Origin: Halomicroarcula saliterrae
GTDB taxonomy: Archaea > Halobacteriota > Halobacteria > Halobacteriales > Haloarculaceae
NCBI RefSeq assembly: GCF_031624395.1
Contig: NZ_JAMQON010000001.1
Coordinates: 558,001-622,000, forward strand
DNA length: 64,000 nt
Direction of reading: 5' to 3'
Shown here: positions 48,832 to 56,025 of the stretch, one piece after another
How positions within the stretch are numbered: position 1 is the first letter of the stretch
Layout of the letters: each line of letters opens with the position of its first letter
The notes under the pieces: generated by a model
Databases searched by the model: none
What the model was told of the DNA's origin: nothing
What the model saw: only the letters and a program-made list of their open reading frames with translations
Translations under genes and position numbers: made by a program

Positions 48832-49656
48832 CTACCGTTCGATAGAGAGCCCGGCGTGCCAGTGGTCCGAATCGGACTGTTCGACCGCTTCGTCCATCCG
48901 TTCCAGATAGGTCACGGCGAGGCTGGCGCATTTCGACGCTTTCGCCTCGCCCTCGGTCCGGAACTCGCCGGTCTCGCGGTTGGCGTAGACGGTACAGACC
49001 GCGCCGGCCCGGAGGCCGTAGATGGAGGCGAGCGTGAGGATGCTGGCGGCCTCCATCTCGAAGTTGACCACGCCGGCCGCCCGGAGTTCGTCGATGTTCG
49101 CCTCGCTATCGCGGGCCTCGAACCCCCCGAAGCCGGGACGGGACTGGCCGGCGTAGAAGCTGTCCGTCGAACAGGTGATGCCGAGGTGGTAGTCGTAGTC
49201 CAGCGTTTCGGCGGCGGCGACCAGCGCCGAGACGACGCGTGGGTCGGCGCTGGCGGGGTAGTCCTCGCGGACGTACTCCTTGCTGGTTCCTTCCTGTCGC
49301 ACTGCGCCGGTGGTGATGACGAGGTCCCCGACGCCGGCCTCGGGGACGATAGCGCCACAGGAGCCGACCCGGAGGAACGTCTCCGCGCCGACGCGGGCCA
49401 GCTCCTCGACCGCGATAGCGGCGGAGGGCGAGCCGATGCCGGTCGACGTGACCGAGATGGGCGTCCCCTCGTGGGTCCCGGTCGCGGTGCGGTACTCGCG
49501 GTGGTCGCCCCGGATAGCGTGTCCGTCCCAGTCGGCGACGACCGTCTCGACGCGTTCGGGGTCGCCCGGCAGCAGCACGCTCGGGGCGATATCGCCGGGA
49601 CCGACTTCGAGATGGTACTGCACGTCCTCGTTAGGGTCTTCGCTGTCACCGGTCAT
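48832..49656 (-). CDS. udp: Nucleoside phosphorylase, uridine-phosphorylase type
   Basis: The 274-residue NP-I family enzyme has the phosphate-binding LLPGDPERV near residues 28-36 and GIGSPSAAIAVEEL near 73. RVGSCGAI lies near 95, and the ribose/base segment NFEMEAASILTLA near 198 holds the family Glu-Met-Glu. It cleaves nucleosides to base and ribose-1-phosphate. Uridine is the likely but unproven substrate. Its ATG overlaps the cytidine deaminase stop (ATGA), so it is the last gene of a three-gene salvage operon. Confidence 0.88.
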   Translation of the reverse strand: MTGDSEDPNEDVQYHLEVGPGDIAPSVLLPGDPERVETVVADWDGHAIRGDHREYRTATGTHEGTPISVTSTGIGSPSAAIAVEELARVGAETFLRVGSCGAIVPEAGVGDLVITTGAVRQEGTSKEYVREDYPASADPRVVSALVAAAETLDYDYHLGITCSTDSFYAGQSRPGFGGFEARDSEANIDELRAAGVVNFEMEAASILTLASIYGLRAGAVCTVYANRETGEFRTEGEAKASKCASLAVTYLERMDEAVEQSDSDHWHAGLSIER

Positions 49657-50033
49657 CGGTCGAGGTGCTCGCGGGTGATGGTCGTCGGCAGCAGTTCACC
49701 GAGCGTGTACTCCCCGTCCCCGTCGGTGACGACGGGAAACTCCTCGTCGCAGAACTCCGCCAGCGTCTGGCGACACATCCCACAGGGAGTGACGCCGTCC
49801 CGGGCGGCCGAGGAGACGGCGAGGCGCTCGAAGGAGCGGTGGCCCTCGCTGACCGCCGTCCCGACGGCGACCTCCTCGGCGTGGAGGCTGTTGGAGTAGT
49901 TCGCGTTCTCGATGTTACAGCCCGTGTACACGGTCCCGTCGGCCGTCTCGATGGCCGCGCCGACGCGGTACTCCGAGTACGGTGCGTAGGCCGACTCCGC
50001 GGCTGCCCGGGCTGCGTCCAGCAAATCGTCCAT
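49653..50033 (-). CDS. cdd: Cytidine deaminase
   Basis: The 126-residue homotetrameric-type enzyme has the catalytic NANYSNSLHAEEVAVG, with a zinc-side His and the Glu proton shuttle near residues 52-55, and the zinc pair PCGMCRQ near 86-92. It converts cytidine to uridine, directly supplying the downstream nucleoside phosphorylase, whose start overlaps this stop. The ATG at 50033 gives the family-typical length. Confidence 0.94.
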   Translation of the reverse strand: MDDLLDAARAAAESAYAPYSEYRVGAAIETADGTVYTGCNIENANYSNSLHAEEVAVGTAVSEGHRSFERLAVSSAARDGVTPCGMCRQTLAEFCDEEFPVVTDGDGEYTLGELLPTTITREHLDR

Positions 50034-50073
50034 ACGCCGGGATTGCGCGGGGAGGGCAAATACCCACCGAGCC

Positions 50074-51438
50074 TCAGCGGGCGTCCTCGACCGCCGACTC
50101 CACGACCTCTCGCACCCGCTCGGCCAGCGCGTCCACGTCGTCGCTTTCGGCGTAGAGGCGGACGTAGGGCTCGGTGCCGCTGGGGCGAACCAGCGCCCAC
50201 GAGCCGTCGGAGAAAGCGAGCCGGACGCCGTGTTCGGTGGCCACATCGCCCTCCGGGAAGGCGTCGGGAAGCGCGCTTTCCAGCGCCGCCATCACCGCGG
50301 GCTTGTGGCTGTCGGGACAGTCGACGCTCACCTTCCGGTAGGGCCGCTCCGTGATGGCGGCTCGGCGCCGGCCCAGCCCCTCCGCCGCGAGGAGGCGGGT
50401 CAGCACGGCCGCGCTCGCGACGCCGTCTATCCACCCGCCGAAGGCCGGATGGACGTGTTTCCAGGGTTCGGCGGCGAAGACGACCTCGGTGACCTCGTCG
50501 TCGCTCCCCGCCTCGCGGCGCTCGCGGGCGATGCCTTCGTGGAGCGCTCCGAGTCGGACCCGCTCTACCCGTCCGCCCGCTGCCCTGACCCGCTCGTCGA
50601 TGCGCCCGGAGGCGTTGGGCGTGGTCACGACTACTGGGTCAGCGGCGTCCGACGCTCTGGTGTAGTGTTCGGCCAGCATCGCCACCACGGTGTCCTCGTG
50701 GACGATGCCCCCCTCGTCGTCGACCACGACGATACGGTCGGCGTCGCCGTCGTGGGCGAACCCCAGGTCGACACCCGCTTCGGCGACGAAAGAACGGAAC
50801 TGGGCGAGCGTATCGGGAGTCGGCTTGCTCCCGCGGGCCGGGAAGTGGCCGTCGACGTTGGCCTCCGTGGCGACCACCTCGGCGCCGAGCTCCCGGAGGA
50901 CCTGTGGCGTCGCCACGCCGGCCATCCCGTTGCCACAGTCGACGGCGACGGTCAGGCGCTCGGGGCCGCCACCGTGCTGTCGGGCGTAGTCGGCTACCGC
51001 GTCGCGATACAGCGGCAGGACCGTCTCCGGCTTCGAATCGCCCCACCGGTCCCACGCCGCGGTGTCGACGCCCGCCTCGACCCGCTCGGTGATGCGTCCC
51101 TCCGCTTCGTCGCCGTACTCCCGGCCGTCGACGAACAGCTTCAGCCCGTTGTCCGTCGGCGGGTTGTGACTGGCGGTCACCATCACGCCGCGGCGGCCCC
51201 GCGAGGCGTAGGCGAGCGCCGGCGTGGGCACCTGCCCCACGCGAACCACGTCGACACCGGCGCTCACCAGCCCCGACGCGAGGCCGTCGGCGAGCGCCGG
51301 CGACGTGACTCGACCGTCGTGGCCGACGACGAACTCGTTCCCGTCCTGACCGGCCGCGCGGCCGACCCGGAGCGCGAGCTCGGGCGTTACTCGCTCGTCG
51401 ACCCGTCCGCGGATGCCGGCCGTCCCGAACAGCTTCAT
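50074..51438 (-). CDS. Phosphohexomutase-superfamily enzyme (GlmM-like), possible phosphopentomutase
   Basis: The 454-residue alpha-D-phosphohexomutase has the phosphoserine loop TASHNPPTDNG near residues 88-98, the metal loop DGDADR near 232-237, a sugar loop VFAAEPWKHVHP near 315 and the phosphate loop RPSGTEPYVR near 415. GlmM/phosphomannomutase annotation is standard. It is the first gene of an operon with cytidine deaminase and nucleoside phosphorylase, which fits ribose-1-phosphate to ribose-5-phosphate conversion, as shown for related archaeal enzymes. The sugar loop reads EPWKH rather than the more usual GE-S/N pattern. Specificity is inferred. Confidence 0.85.
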   Translation of the reverse strand: MKLFGTAGIRGRVDERVTPELALRVGRAAGQDGNEFVVGHDGRVTSPALADGLASGLVSAGVDVVRVGQVPTPALAYASRGRRGVMVTASHNPPTDNGLKLFVDGREYGDEAEGRITERVEAGVDTAAWDRWGDSKPETVLPLYRDAVADYARQHGGGPERLTVAVDCGNGMAGVATPQVLRELGAEVVATEANVDGHFPARGSKPTPDTLAQFRSFVAEAGVDLGFAHDGDADRIVVVDDEGGIVHEDTVVAMLAEHYTRASDAADPVVVTTPNASGRIDERVRAAGGRVERVRLGALHEGIARERREAGSDDEVTEVVFAAEPWKHVHPAFGGWIDGVASAAVLTRLLAAEGLGRRRAAITERPYRKVSVDCPDSHKPAVMAALESALPDAFPEGDVATEHGVRLAFSDGSWALVRPSGTEPYVRLYAESDDVDALAERVREVVESAVEDAR

Positions 51439-51494
51439 ACCGGTACTCCGGCGTCTCGTCGTTTAGTTCCCCCGGCTCCGCTTTCCGTTTCGTC

Positions 51495-51528
51495 GGGTTC
51501 GAGCGCGCCGGAGACGCGACTCGAACCC
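51495..51528. repeat. Strong 13-bp hairpin downstream of psmB
   Basis: GGGTTCGAGCGCG (51495-51507) and CGCGACTCGAACCC (51515-51528) pair with a single-base bulge around the 7-nt loop CCGGAGA. It lies between the psmB stop and the start of the mutase gene, both on the minus strand. It may separate the two transcripts or control the mutase operon. Confidence 0.6.
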
Positions 51529-51598
51529 CTCCTCACGACGGTTTGCAATACGGCGTTCCCACAGATCGCCGAGGGCGACCGCGGAAACCCCGTGCCGT

Positions 51599-51603
51599 AA
51601 AAA
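51599..51603 (-). terminator. T-tract after psmB
   Basis: Minus-strand TTTTT begins 6 nt after the psmB TAA stop, typical of archaeal U-tract termination. Confidence 0.5.
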
Positions 51604-51609
51604 GTACGT

Positions 51610-52326
51610 TTATAGAAGCTCGTCGAAGTCGTAGCCGTTGATGTCGACGCCCTCGGCCGTCACGTCGGCGAGGTAGACACCGTTGCCCGAGCCGGTGTCG
51701 CGCTCTGCGGCGGCGTTGATAGCGGCCGCGGCCACTTCCTTCGCTTCCTCGTTGGTCATGTCGTCCTCGTAGCGGTCCTCCAGCGTCCCGTAGGCGACGG
51801 TCAGGCCCGAGCCGGTGACGGTGTAGTCGTCCTGCATGACGCCGCCGGCGGGGTCGATGGAGTAGACGTGGTGGCCGTCGTCGTCGACGCCGCCCAGAAT
51901 CGGGTTGATGGCGAAGAACGGGCCGCCCCTGGCGAAGTTACCCGCGAGCGTCGAGAGGGCCTGCATGCTCATGTTCTCGCCGCGGCGAGCCTCGTAGAGG
52001 TTCACTTCGGCGCGCAGCGAGCGGATGAAAGACTGGGCGCCGCCGACGCTGCCGACCAGCGTGAGCGCGGCGGTCGGGTGGATCTCCTCTACTTTCTGGA
52101 CGTTCTTGTTGGAGACGAAGCGGCCGCCGAGCGAGGCACGCATGTCGGTGGCGATGACGACGCCTTCGCTGGTGGTGATGCCGATGGTCGTGGTTCCGGT
52201 CTTGTTGACCTTCTCCGTGTCCTGACCGGAGCGGTCCGGCAGGGAGCCGACCTCCGGCTCGTAGGGGTCGGTCTGGAACTCGTCAGCTGTCTGTGGCTGG
52301 GAAAACGGCGTGTTCGGCTCGTTCAT
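51610..52326 (-). CDS. psmB: Proteasome beta subunit (archaeal 20S, catalytic)
   Basis: In this 238-residue subunit, a propeptide of 44 residues ends KTG, with autocatalytic cleavage expected before Thr45 in TTTIGI. The beta-subunit core follows, with the catalytic Lys region and a terminal ADVTAEGVDINGYD. It forms the proteolytic rings of the 20S proteasome with alpha subunits encoded elsewhere. A second haloarchaeal beta type exists in some genomes; only one is seen here. Confidence 0.96.
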   Translation of the reverse strand: MNEPNTPFSQPQTADEFQTDPYEPEVGSLPDRSGQDTEKVNKTGTTTIGITTSEGVVIATDMRASLGGRFVSNKNVQKVEEIHPTAALTLVGSVGGAQSFIRSLRAEVNLYEARRGENMSMQALSTLAGNFARGGPFFAINPILGGVDDDGHHVYSIDPAGGVMQDDYTVTGSGLTVAYGTLEDRYEDDMTNEEAKEVAAAAINAAAERDTGSGNGVYLADVTAEGVDINGYDFDELL

Positions 52327-52374
52327 TATCGCCCGGTAGCAGGCGGGCGCTGATAAAACTGTGGACCTGCCCGC

Positions 52375-52545
52375 TTACTCCCGGGACTGTTCGTAGGCGT
52401 CGTTGAGCCCGGCCACCGCTCGGTCGACGGGGAGTCGAAAGCCCAGGCGTTCGGTGACCATCGCCACGGGGAGCAGGACGATGCCGGCGAGCAGAGTGAG
52501 CTGGTACAGTGCGAATATCGTTGCGGTGTGCAGTCGGGCAGCCAT
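52375..52545 (-). CDS. 56-residue single-helix protein upstream of psmB
   Basis: Translating the minus strand from the ATG at 52545 gives 56 residues. One hydrophobic helix (about 8-30) is followed by TERLGFRLPVDRAVAGLNDAYEQ and a TAA. A clear TATA (TTTATATAC) at about 52576-52585 lies 31-40 nt upstream. It is 48 nt from the psmB start on the same strand, so the two may share a transcript. The family is not recognised. Confidence 0.68.
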   Translation of the reverse strand: MAARLHTATIFALYQLTLLAGIVLLPVAMVTERLGFRLPVDRAVAGLNDAYEQSRE

Positions 52546-52575
52546 TTCGCTTCAGTCGAGTCGTGGGACGACCCC

Positions 52576-52585
52576 GTATATAAAT
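52576..52585 (-). promoter_or_regulatory. TATA box of the 56-residue gene, possibly also psmB
   Basis: The minus strand reads ATTTATATAC, the best match to the haloarchaeal TATA consensus in this part of the window. Confidence 0.65.
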
Positions 52586-52820
52586 ATTCGGGCCCGAACC
52601 GGCGTGTGTCGCATCGTTCGTGAAGAACCACAGCGCCGCAGTCTTGCGGTTCACTCTGACTTGTAGCTGAGACAAGCAAATCTGGTCCTGTTCGGGACAG
52701 CGGCGTAACTCGGCGGCAAGGTTGGCCCCTGATTCTCGTAAGTTATAGCGATAGTAACGGTGACGTGCGCACCGGCCGCGAATCGCAACTAACGAGTAGC
52801 CGGGCCACGAGATGAGAGGT

Positions 52821-53189
52821 ATGAACTATCTCGTGGCGATGGAAGCCGCCTGGTTGGTCCGTGACGTGAAAGACATCGACGACGCCATCGGCGTCGCCGT
52901 GAGTGAGGCCGGCAAGCGGCTCAACGAGGCCGAGATGGACTACGTCGAAGTCGAAGTCGGCGCGACGGGTTGTCCGGCCTGTGGCGAGCCGTTCGACTCG
53001 GCCTTCATCGCCGCCGACACCGCCCTCGTCGGGCTCGTCCTCGAGATGGACGTGTTCAACGCGGAATCCACCGAACACGCACAGCGCATCGCGAAAAGCG
53101 AGATCGGCGGCGCCCTGCGTGACGTGCCGCTGAAAGTCATCGAAGTGTTCGAGACCGAGGAATCGGACGACGCCGAGGCCGAAGCGTAG
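52821..53189 (+). CDS. DUF555 / UPF0212 family protein
   Basis: The 122-residue soluble protein has the family start MNYLVAMEAAWLVRDV and ends VIEVFE plus an acidic tail. A CPACGEPFDSAF zinc-like pair lies near residue 50. The family is archaeal and of unknown function. I chose the ATG at 52821 that matches the family start. The next gene has its own promoter in the T-rich sequence after this stop. Confidence 0.88.
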   Translation: MNYLVAMEAAWLVRDVKDIDDAIGVAVSEAGKRLNEAEMDYVEVEVGATGCPACGEPFDSAFIAADTALVGLVLEMDVFNAESTEHAQRIAKSEIGGALRDVPLKVIEVFETEESDDAEAEA

Positions 53190-53209
53190 GGCCTCGGGCT
53201 GACCGTGGG

Positions 53210-53220
53210 TTTTTTAATTA
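53210..53220 (+). promoter_or_regulatory. T-tract acting as both terminator and TATA box
   Basis: TTTTTTAATTA follows the DUF555 stop by 21 nt and precedes the next ATG by 20-30 nt. It fits both a U-tract terminator and the TATA box of a leaderless transcript for the HTH-CBS gene. Confidence 0.5.
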
Positions 53221-53239
53221 CCCCGAGTTATGGCGTACT

Positions 53240-53782
53240 ATGGACTTGCCGACGCCCGAGGACCTGCGGGAACGGCGGAACGAACTGGAGCTCACCCAGA
53301 GCGAACTCGCCGAACACGCCGACGTCTCCCAGCCGCTCATCGCCCGTATCGAGGGCGGCGACGTGGACCCGCGACTGTCGACGCTGCGGCGAATCGTCAA
53401 CGCGCTGGACGAGGCCGAGGGCGGTATCATCCGCGCCCGTGACGTGATGAACTCCCCCGTCGTGAGCGTCGAACCGGACGACTCCGTCCACCAGAGCAAG
53501 GAACTGATGGACGAGAAGGGGTACTCGCAGGTGCCCGTCATCCGTGACGGCTCCCCCCAGGGGCTCATCGGTAACTCCGACATCCGCCAGCGCCCCGAGG
53601 AGAACGTCGGGGAGCTCCCCGTCGCCGAGGTGATGCACGAATCTATCGCCACCGTCGAACCCGACGCCACCATCGACGAGGTCGACGCCTATCTCAACCA
53701 CAACGCGGCGGTGATGGTCGTCGAGGGTGGCCGGACCGTCGGCGTCATCACCGAAGCGGACATCGCTCGCACGGTCAGCTGA
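53240..53782 (+). CDS. XRE-type HTH regulator with a CBS-domain pair
   Basis: The 180-residue protein has an XRE helix-turn-helix (about 8-60, LTQSELAEHADVSQPLIARIEGG), then two CBS domains (about 66-120 and 124-178; VMNSPVVSV and VMHESIATV are their starts). CBS pairs bind adenine nucleotides, so the protein likely couples transcription to energy state. This is the COG3620 architecture, common in archaea. The target genes are unknown. Confidence 0.9.
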   Translation: MDLPTPEDLRERRNELELTQSELAEHADVSQPLIARIEGGDVDPRLSTLRRIVNALDEAEGGIIRARDVMNSPVVSVEPDDSVHQSKELMDEKGYSQVPVIRDGSPQGLIGNSDIRQRPEENVGELPVAEVMHESIATVEPDATIDEVDAYLNHNAAVMVVEGGRTVGVITEADIARTVS

Positions 53783-53891
53783 GTCGACTGGTGAGACGTT
53801 CGCACCTAAGTGCCGGATTCTCGCGTTAGGGGCCTACTAACTGCCGAACGGTGTCGCAACTATAATACAGGGTAAGCCCACAGTACTACTC

Positions 53892-54032
53892 GTGAACGTC
53901 CCAGAGAGTGCGCTGGAGTCGCACTTGGAGGCCGCCTTGCAGGCCGCTGACGACGACGAGGCGCGCTATCACATCCGGGAGGCGCTCCAGCTTCGAATCG
54001 TCGAACAGACGGCCCCCGGCGACAGTCACTGA
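53892..54032 (+). CDS. 46-residue protein with GTG start
   Basis: From the GTG at 53892 the frame reads 46 residues, an acidic then amphipathic helix: NVPESALESHLEAALQAAD, then DDEARYHIREALQLRIVEQ. A TATA-like CTATAATAC at about 53858-53867 is 25-34 nt upstream, fitting a leaderless GTG start. The helical heptad-like pattern suggests a small oligomer or partner-binding protein. The family is not recognised. Confidence 0.62.
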   Translation: MNVPESALESHLEAALQAADDDEARYHIREALQLRIVEQTAPGDSH

Positions 54033-54343
54033 GTCCCGTCTCAGCAGCTCTATAGTAACAATTGAAACGATTTACACACTGACCGAACCGTCCTCAGAAA
54101 TCTTCGATTTCTGATGGGCTGCACGAGAGCGTCGCTCTCGTGAACGCTGTCGTGCGGTCGGGTGTGCATTGATTTCAATGGCTACTAGAGCCCCCCGAAC
54201 CTGGATAGCTTTCTCGCCGTCTTCGCGGTGGCCGAAGATTCGCGTCTGCCGACGCTCTCCATCCCCTCGCAAAACGTGAGCGAACAAACGACCGCTCGTT
54301 CACGCGGTCACCGGCGACCGCGTGGCCTCACTGCCGAGTCGTT
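54033..54343. repeat. Hairpin-rich gap downstream of purM
   Basis: Three perfect inverted repeats lie in this 310-bp gap. TCAGAAATC (54094-54102) pairs with GATTTCTGA (54106-54114). CACGAGAGCG (54122-54131) pairs with CGCTCTCGTG (54133-54142). ACGCGGTC (54302-54309) pairs with GACCGCGT (54316-54323). The middle one can also be read as a CACGA/TCGTG stem with the 11-nt loop GAGCGTCGCTC, related to the 16-kb hairpin loops. A diverged purM 3' fragment lies between. Confidence 0.75.
54192..54242 (-). pseudogene. Remnant of a second, diverged purM 3' end
   Basis: The minus strand reads RIFGHREDGEKAIQVRG, against RIIGHVEDGEEAVSIRG at the end of the intact PurM. Eleven of 17 residues are identical, including GH-x-EDGE. 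Five of the eleven shared codons differ at the third base. The fragment is about 100 nt past the purM stop in the same orientation, with no usable start. Confidence 0.72.
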
Positions 54344-55342
54344 TCAGTCCCGAAGCAGCAGTCCGCGAATCGAGACCGCTTCCTCGCCGTCTTCGACGTG
54401 GCCGATAATCCGTGCGTCCGCCGACGCGTCGACGACGGCCTCGGCGTCCTCCTCGGGCAGCGCTGCGACGAACCCGGTGCCCATGTTGAACGTCCGGTGC
54501 ATCTCCTCGTCGTCGACGTTCCCCTCTTGCTCGACGAACTCGAACACCGGCTGTGGGTCGAAGGGGTCCGTGATGTCGTACCGGAACGCGCCCATCCGCG
54601 TGAGGTTCGTCCAGCCCCCGCCAGTGACGTGGGCCGCGGCGTGGGTCTCGGCGTCCCGGAGCGGTTCCAGCACTTCGCTGTAGATGCGCGTCGGTGTCAG
54701 GAGCACCTCCGCGATGGACTGGTCGGGGTTCGGCGGGAACGGGTCGGTGTACTCGTGGCTCCGGGTCACAGCCTCCCGAGCGAGCGTCAGCCCGTTCGAG
54801 TGGATACCCGAGGAGGGCCAGCCAACGACGGCGTCGCCGGCCTCGGCCTCGCCCGGGAAGACGGCGTCTTTCGGCGCCAGCCCGGCGCAGGTCCCGGCGA
54901 TGTCCAGTCCCTTGATGACGTCTGGCATCACCGCGGTCTCGCCGCCGACGAGCGCGACGCCGGCCCGCTTTGCGCCCTCGCTGAGCCCGGCCCCGATCTC
55001 CTCGCTCGTCTCCTCGTCCGGCGTCTCCACGGCCAGGTAGTCGACGAACGCGACCGGTTCGACGCCGGCGGCCAGCAGGTCGTTGGCGTTCATCGCCACG
55101 CAGTCGATGCCGATGGTGGAGTAGTCGTCGATTGCCTCGGCGACGAGGAGCTTCGTCCCGACGCCGTCGGTGGCCAGCGCGAGATACTGTTCGCCGATAT
55201 CGACCAGTCCGGCGTAGTCGCCCTCGAACTCCCCGGCGGCGCCGATGAGCGCCTTCGTCGCGGCCTCGCTGGCGCCGATGTCGACGCCGGTCCCCGCGTA
55301 GGTGAGCCCCTCCGACTCGTCGGTCTCGTTGTCCTCGGTCAT
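54344..55342 (-). CDS. purM: Phosphoribosylformylglycinamidine cyclo-ligase
   Basis: This 332-residue PurM begins the enzymatic core with GLTYAGTGVDIG and the ATP-binding ALATDGVGTKLLVA near residues 53-66. It has GIDCVAMNANDLLAAGVEPVAFVDYLA near 76-102, GGETAVMPD and the C-terminal HVTGGGWTNLTR. It closes the imidazole ring to make AIR in purine synthesis. The ATG at 55342 gives the family length. No other purine gene is next to it. Confidence 0.96.
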   Translation of the reverse strand: MTEDNETDESEGLTYAGTGVDIGASEAATKALIGAAGEFEGDYAGLVDIGEQYLALATDGVGTKLLVAEAIDDYSTIGIDCVAMNANDLLAAGVEPVAFVDYLAVETPDEETSEEIGAGLSEGAKRAGVALVGGETAVMPDVIKGLDIAGTCAGLAPKDAVFPGEAEAGDAVVGWPSSGIHSNGLTLAREAVTRSHEYTDPFPPNPDQSIAEVLLTPTRIYSEVLEPLRDAETHAAAHVTGGGWTNLTRMGAFRYDITDPFDPQPVFEFVEQEGNVDDEEMHRTFNMGTGFVAALPEEDAEAVVDASADARIIGHVEDGEEAVSIRGLLLRD

Positions 55343-55386
55343 ACCGAAGACGGTGCGTGGGGCGGGCAAAAGAGCATCGTTCCCCC

Positions 55387-56025
55387 TCAGAGGAGGAACA
55401 GCGCGCCGACGGCGAGCAGGATGGAGGGGACCGCGACGGCCGCCCAGATGAGCGTGCTCCAGGCGCGAATCTTCCGGCCGTCCAGCGGGCCGAACGGGAG
55501 CATGTTGAAGCCGGCGAGCAGGAGGTTTATCTGAAGGCCGCGGGTGGCCAGGTCTGCGAGGAAGCCGGTCGTGCCGGCGGCTTCGACGACCAGATAGGGG
55601 AGCAGGAAGACGACGGCCAGCAGGATGTTCGTCACCGGCCCGGCCAGCGCGATGAGGCCGTTCTCCTTCGGGGTGATGCGGCCCCGGTGGACCACGGCCC
55701 CGGGTGCGGCAAAGAGAAAGCCCACGAGCGCACCGACGATGGCGAACCCCAGCATCCGGTAGTCGGCGCGGAAGGCCGCGACCTGCCCGAAGCGAACGGC
55801 GACGACCTTGTGTGCGACCTCGTGTAGCAGGAAGCCGACCCCGACGGTCAGCAGGCTCACCACGAGCGTGCTGAGGACCGTCCCGGGGCTCAGACTGGTG
55901 AGCGCCCCACCCATATCGAGTGCCGCGACGAGCTGTCGTTCCAGCAGGAGCGTAAAGGCGATACCCAGTGCCAGCCACGCGACGGCGAGGTCGCGTACCT
56001 CCCGCTGGCTGAACTGGAGTCCCAT
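55387..56025 (-). CDS. M50-type (site-2) membrane metalloprotease
   Basis: The 212-residue membrane protein has the zinc motif LLHEVAHK near residue 70 and the second motif FNMLPFGPLDGRKI near 175-188, which supplies the third metal ligand Asp. About five hydrophobic segments are present. Such proteases cut membrane-bound substrates inside the bilayer. No PDZ or CBS domain is attached. Its ATG shares a base with the stop of the TraB gene (TGATG), so the two are probably translated together. Confidence 0.86.
   Translation of the reverse strand: MGLQFSQREVRDLAVAWLALGIAFTLLLERQLVAALDMGGALTSLSPGTVLSTLVVSLLTVGVGFLLHEVAHKVVAVRFGQVAAFRADYRMLGFAIVGALVGFLFAAPGAVVHRGRITPKENGLIALAGPVTNILLAVVFLLPYLVVEAAGTTGFLADLATRGLQINLLLAGFNMLPFGPLDGRKIRAWSTLIWAAVAVPSILLAVGALFLL

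Noticed and set aside
51505-51575. Possible tRNA: GGTTCGAGTC resembles a T-loop and TTGCAAA a Cys anticodon loop on the minus strand
   Set aside because: The T stem does not pair, the flanking bases do not form an anticodon stem, and no acceptor stem or D arm can be built. The TTCGAG sequence is explained by the inverted repeat.
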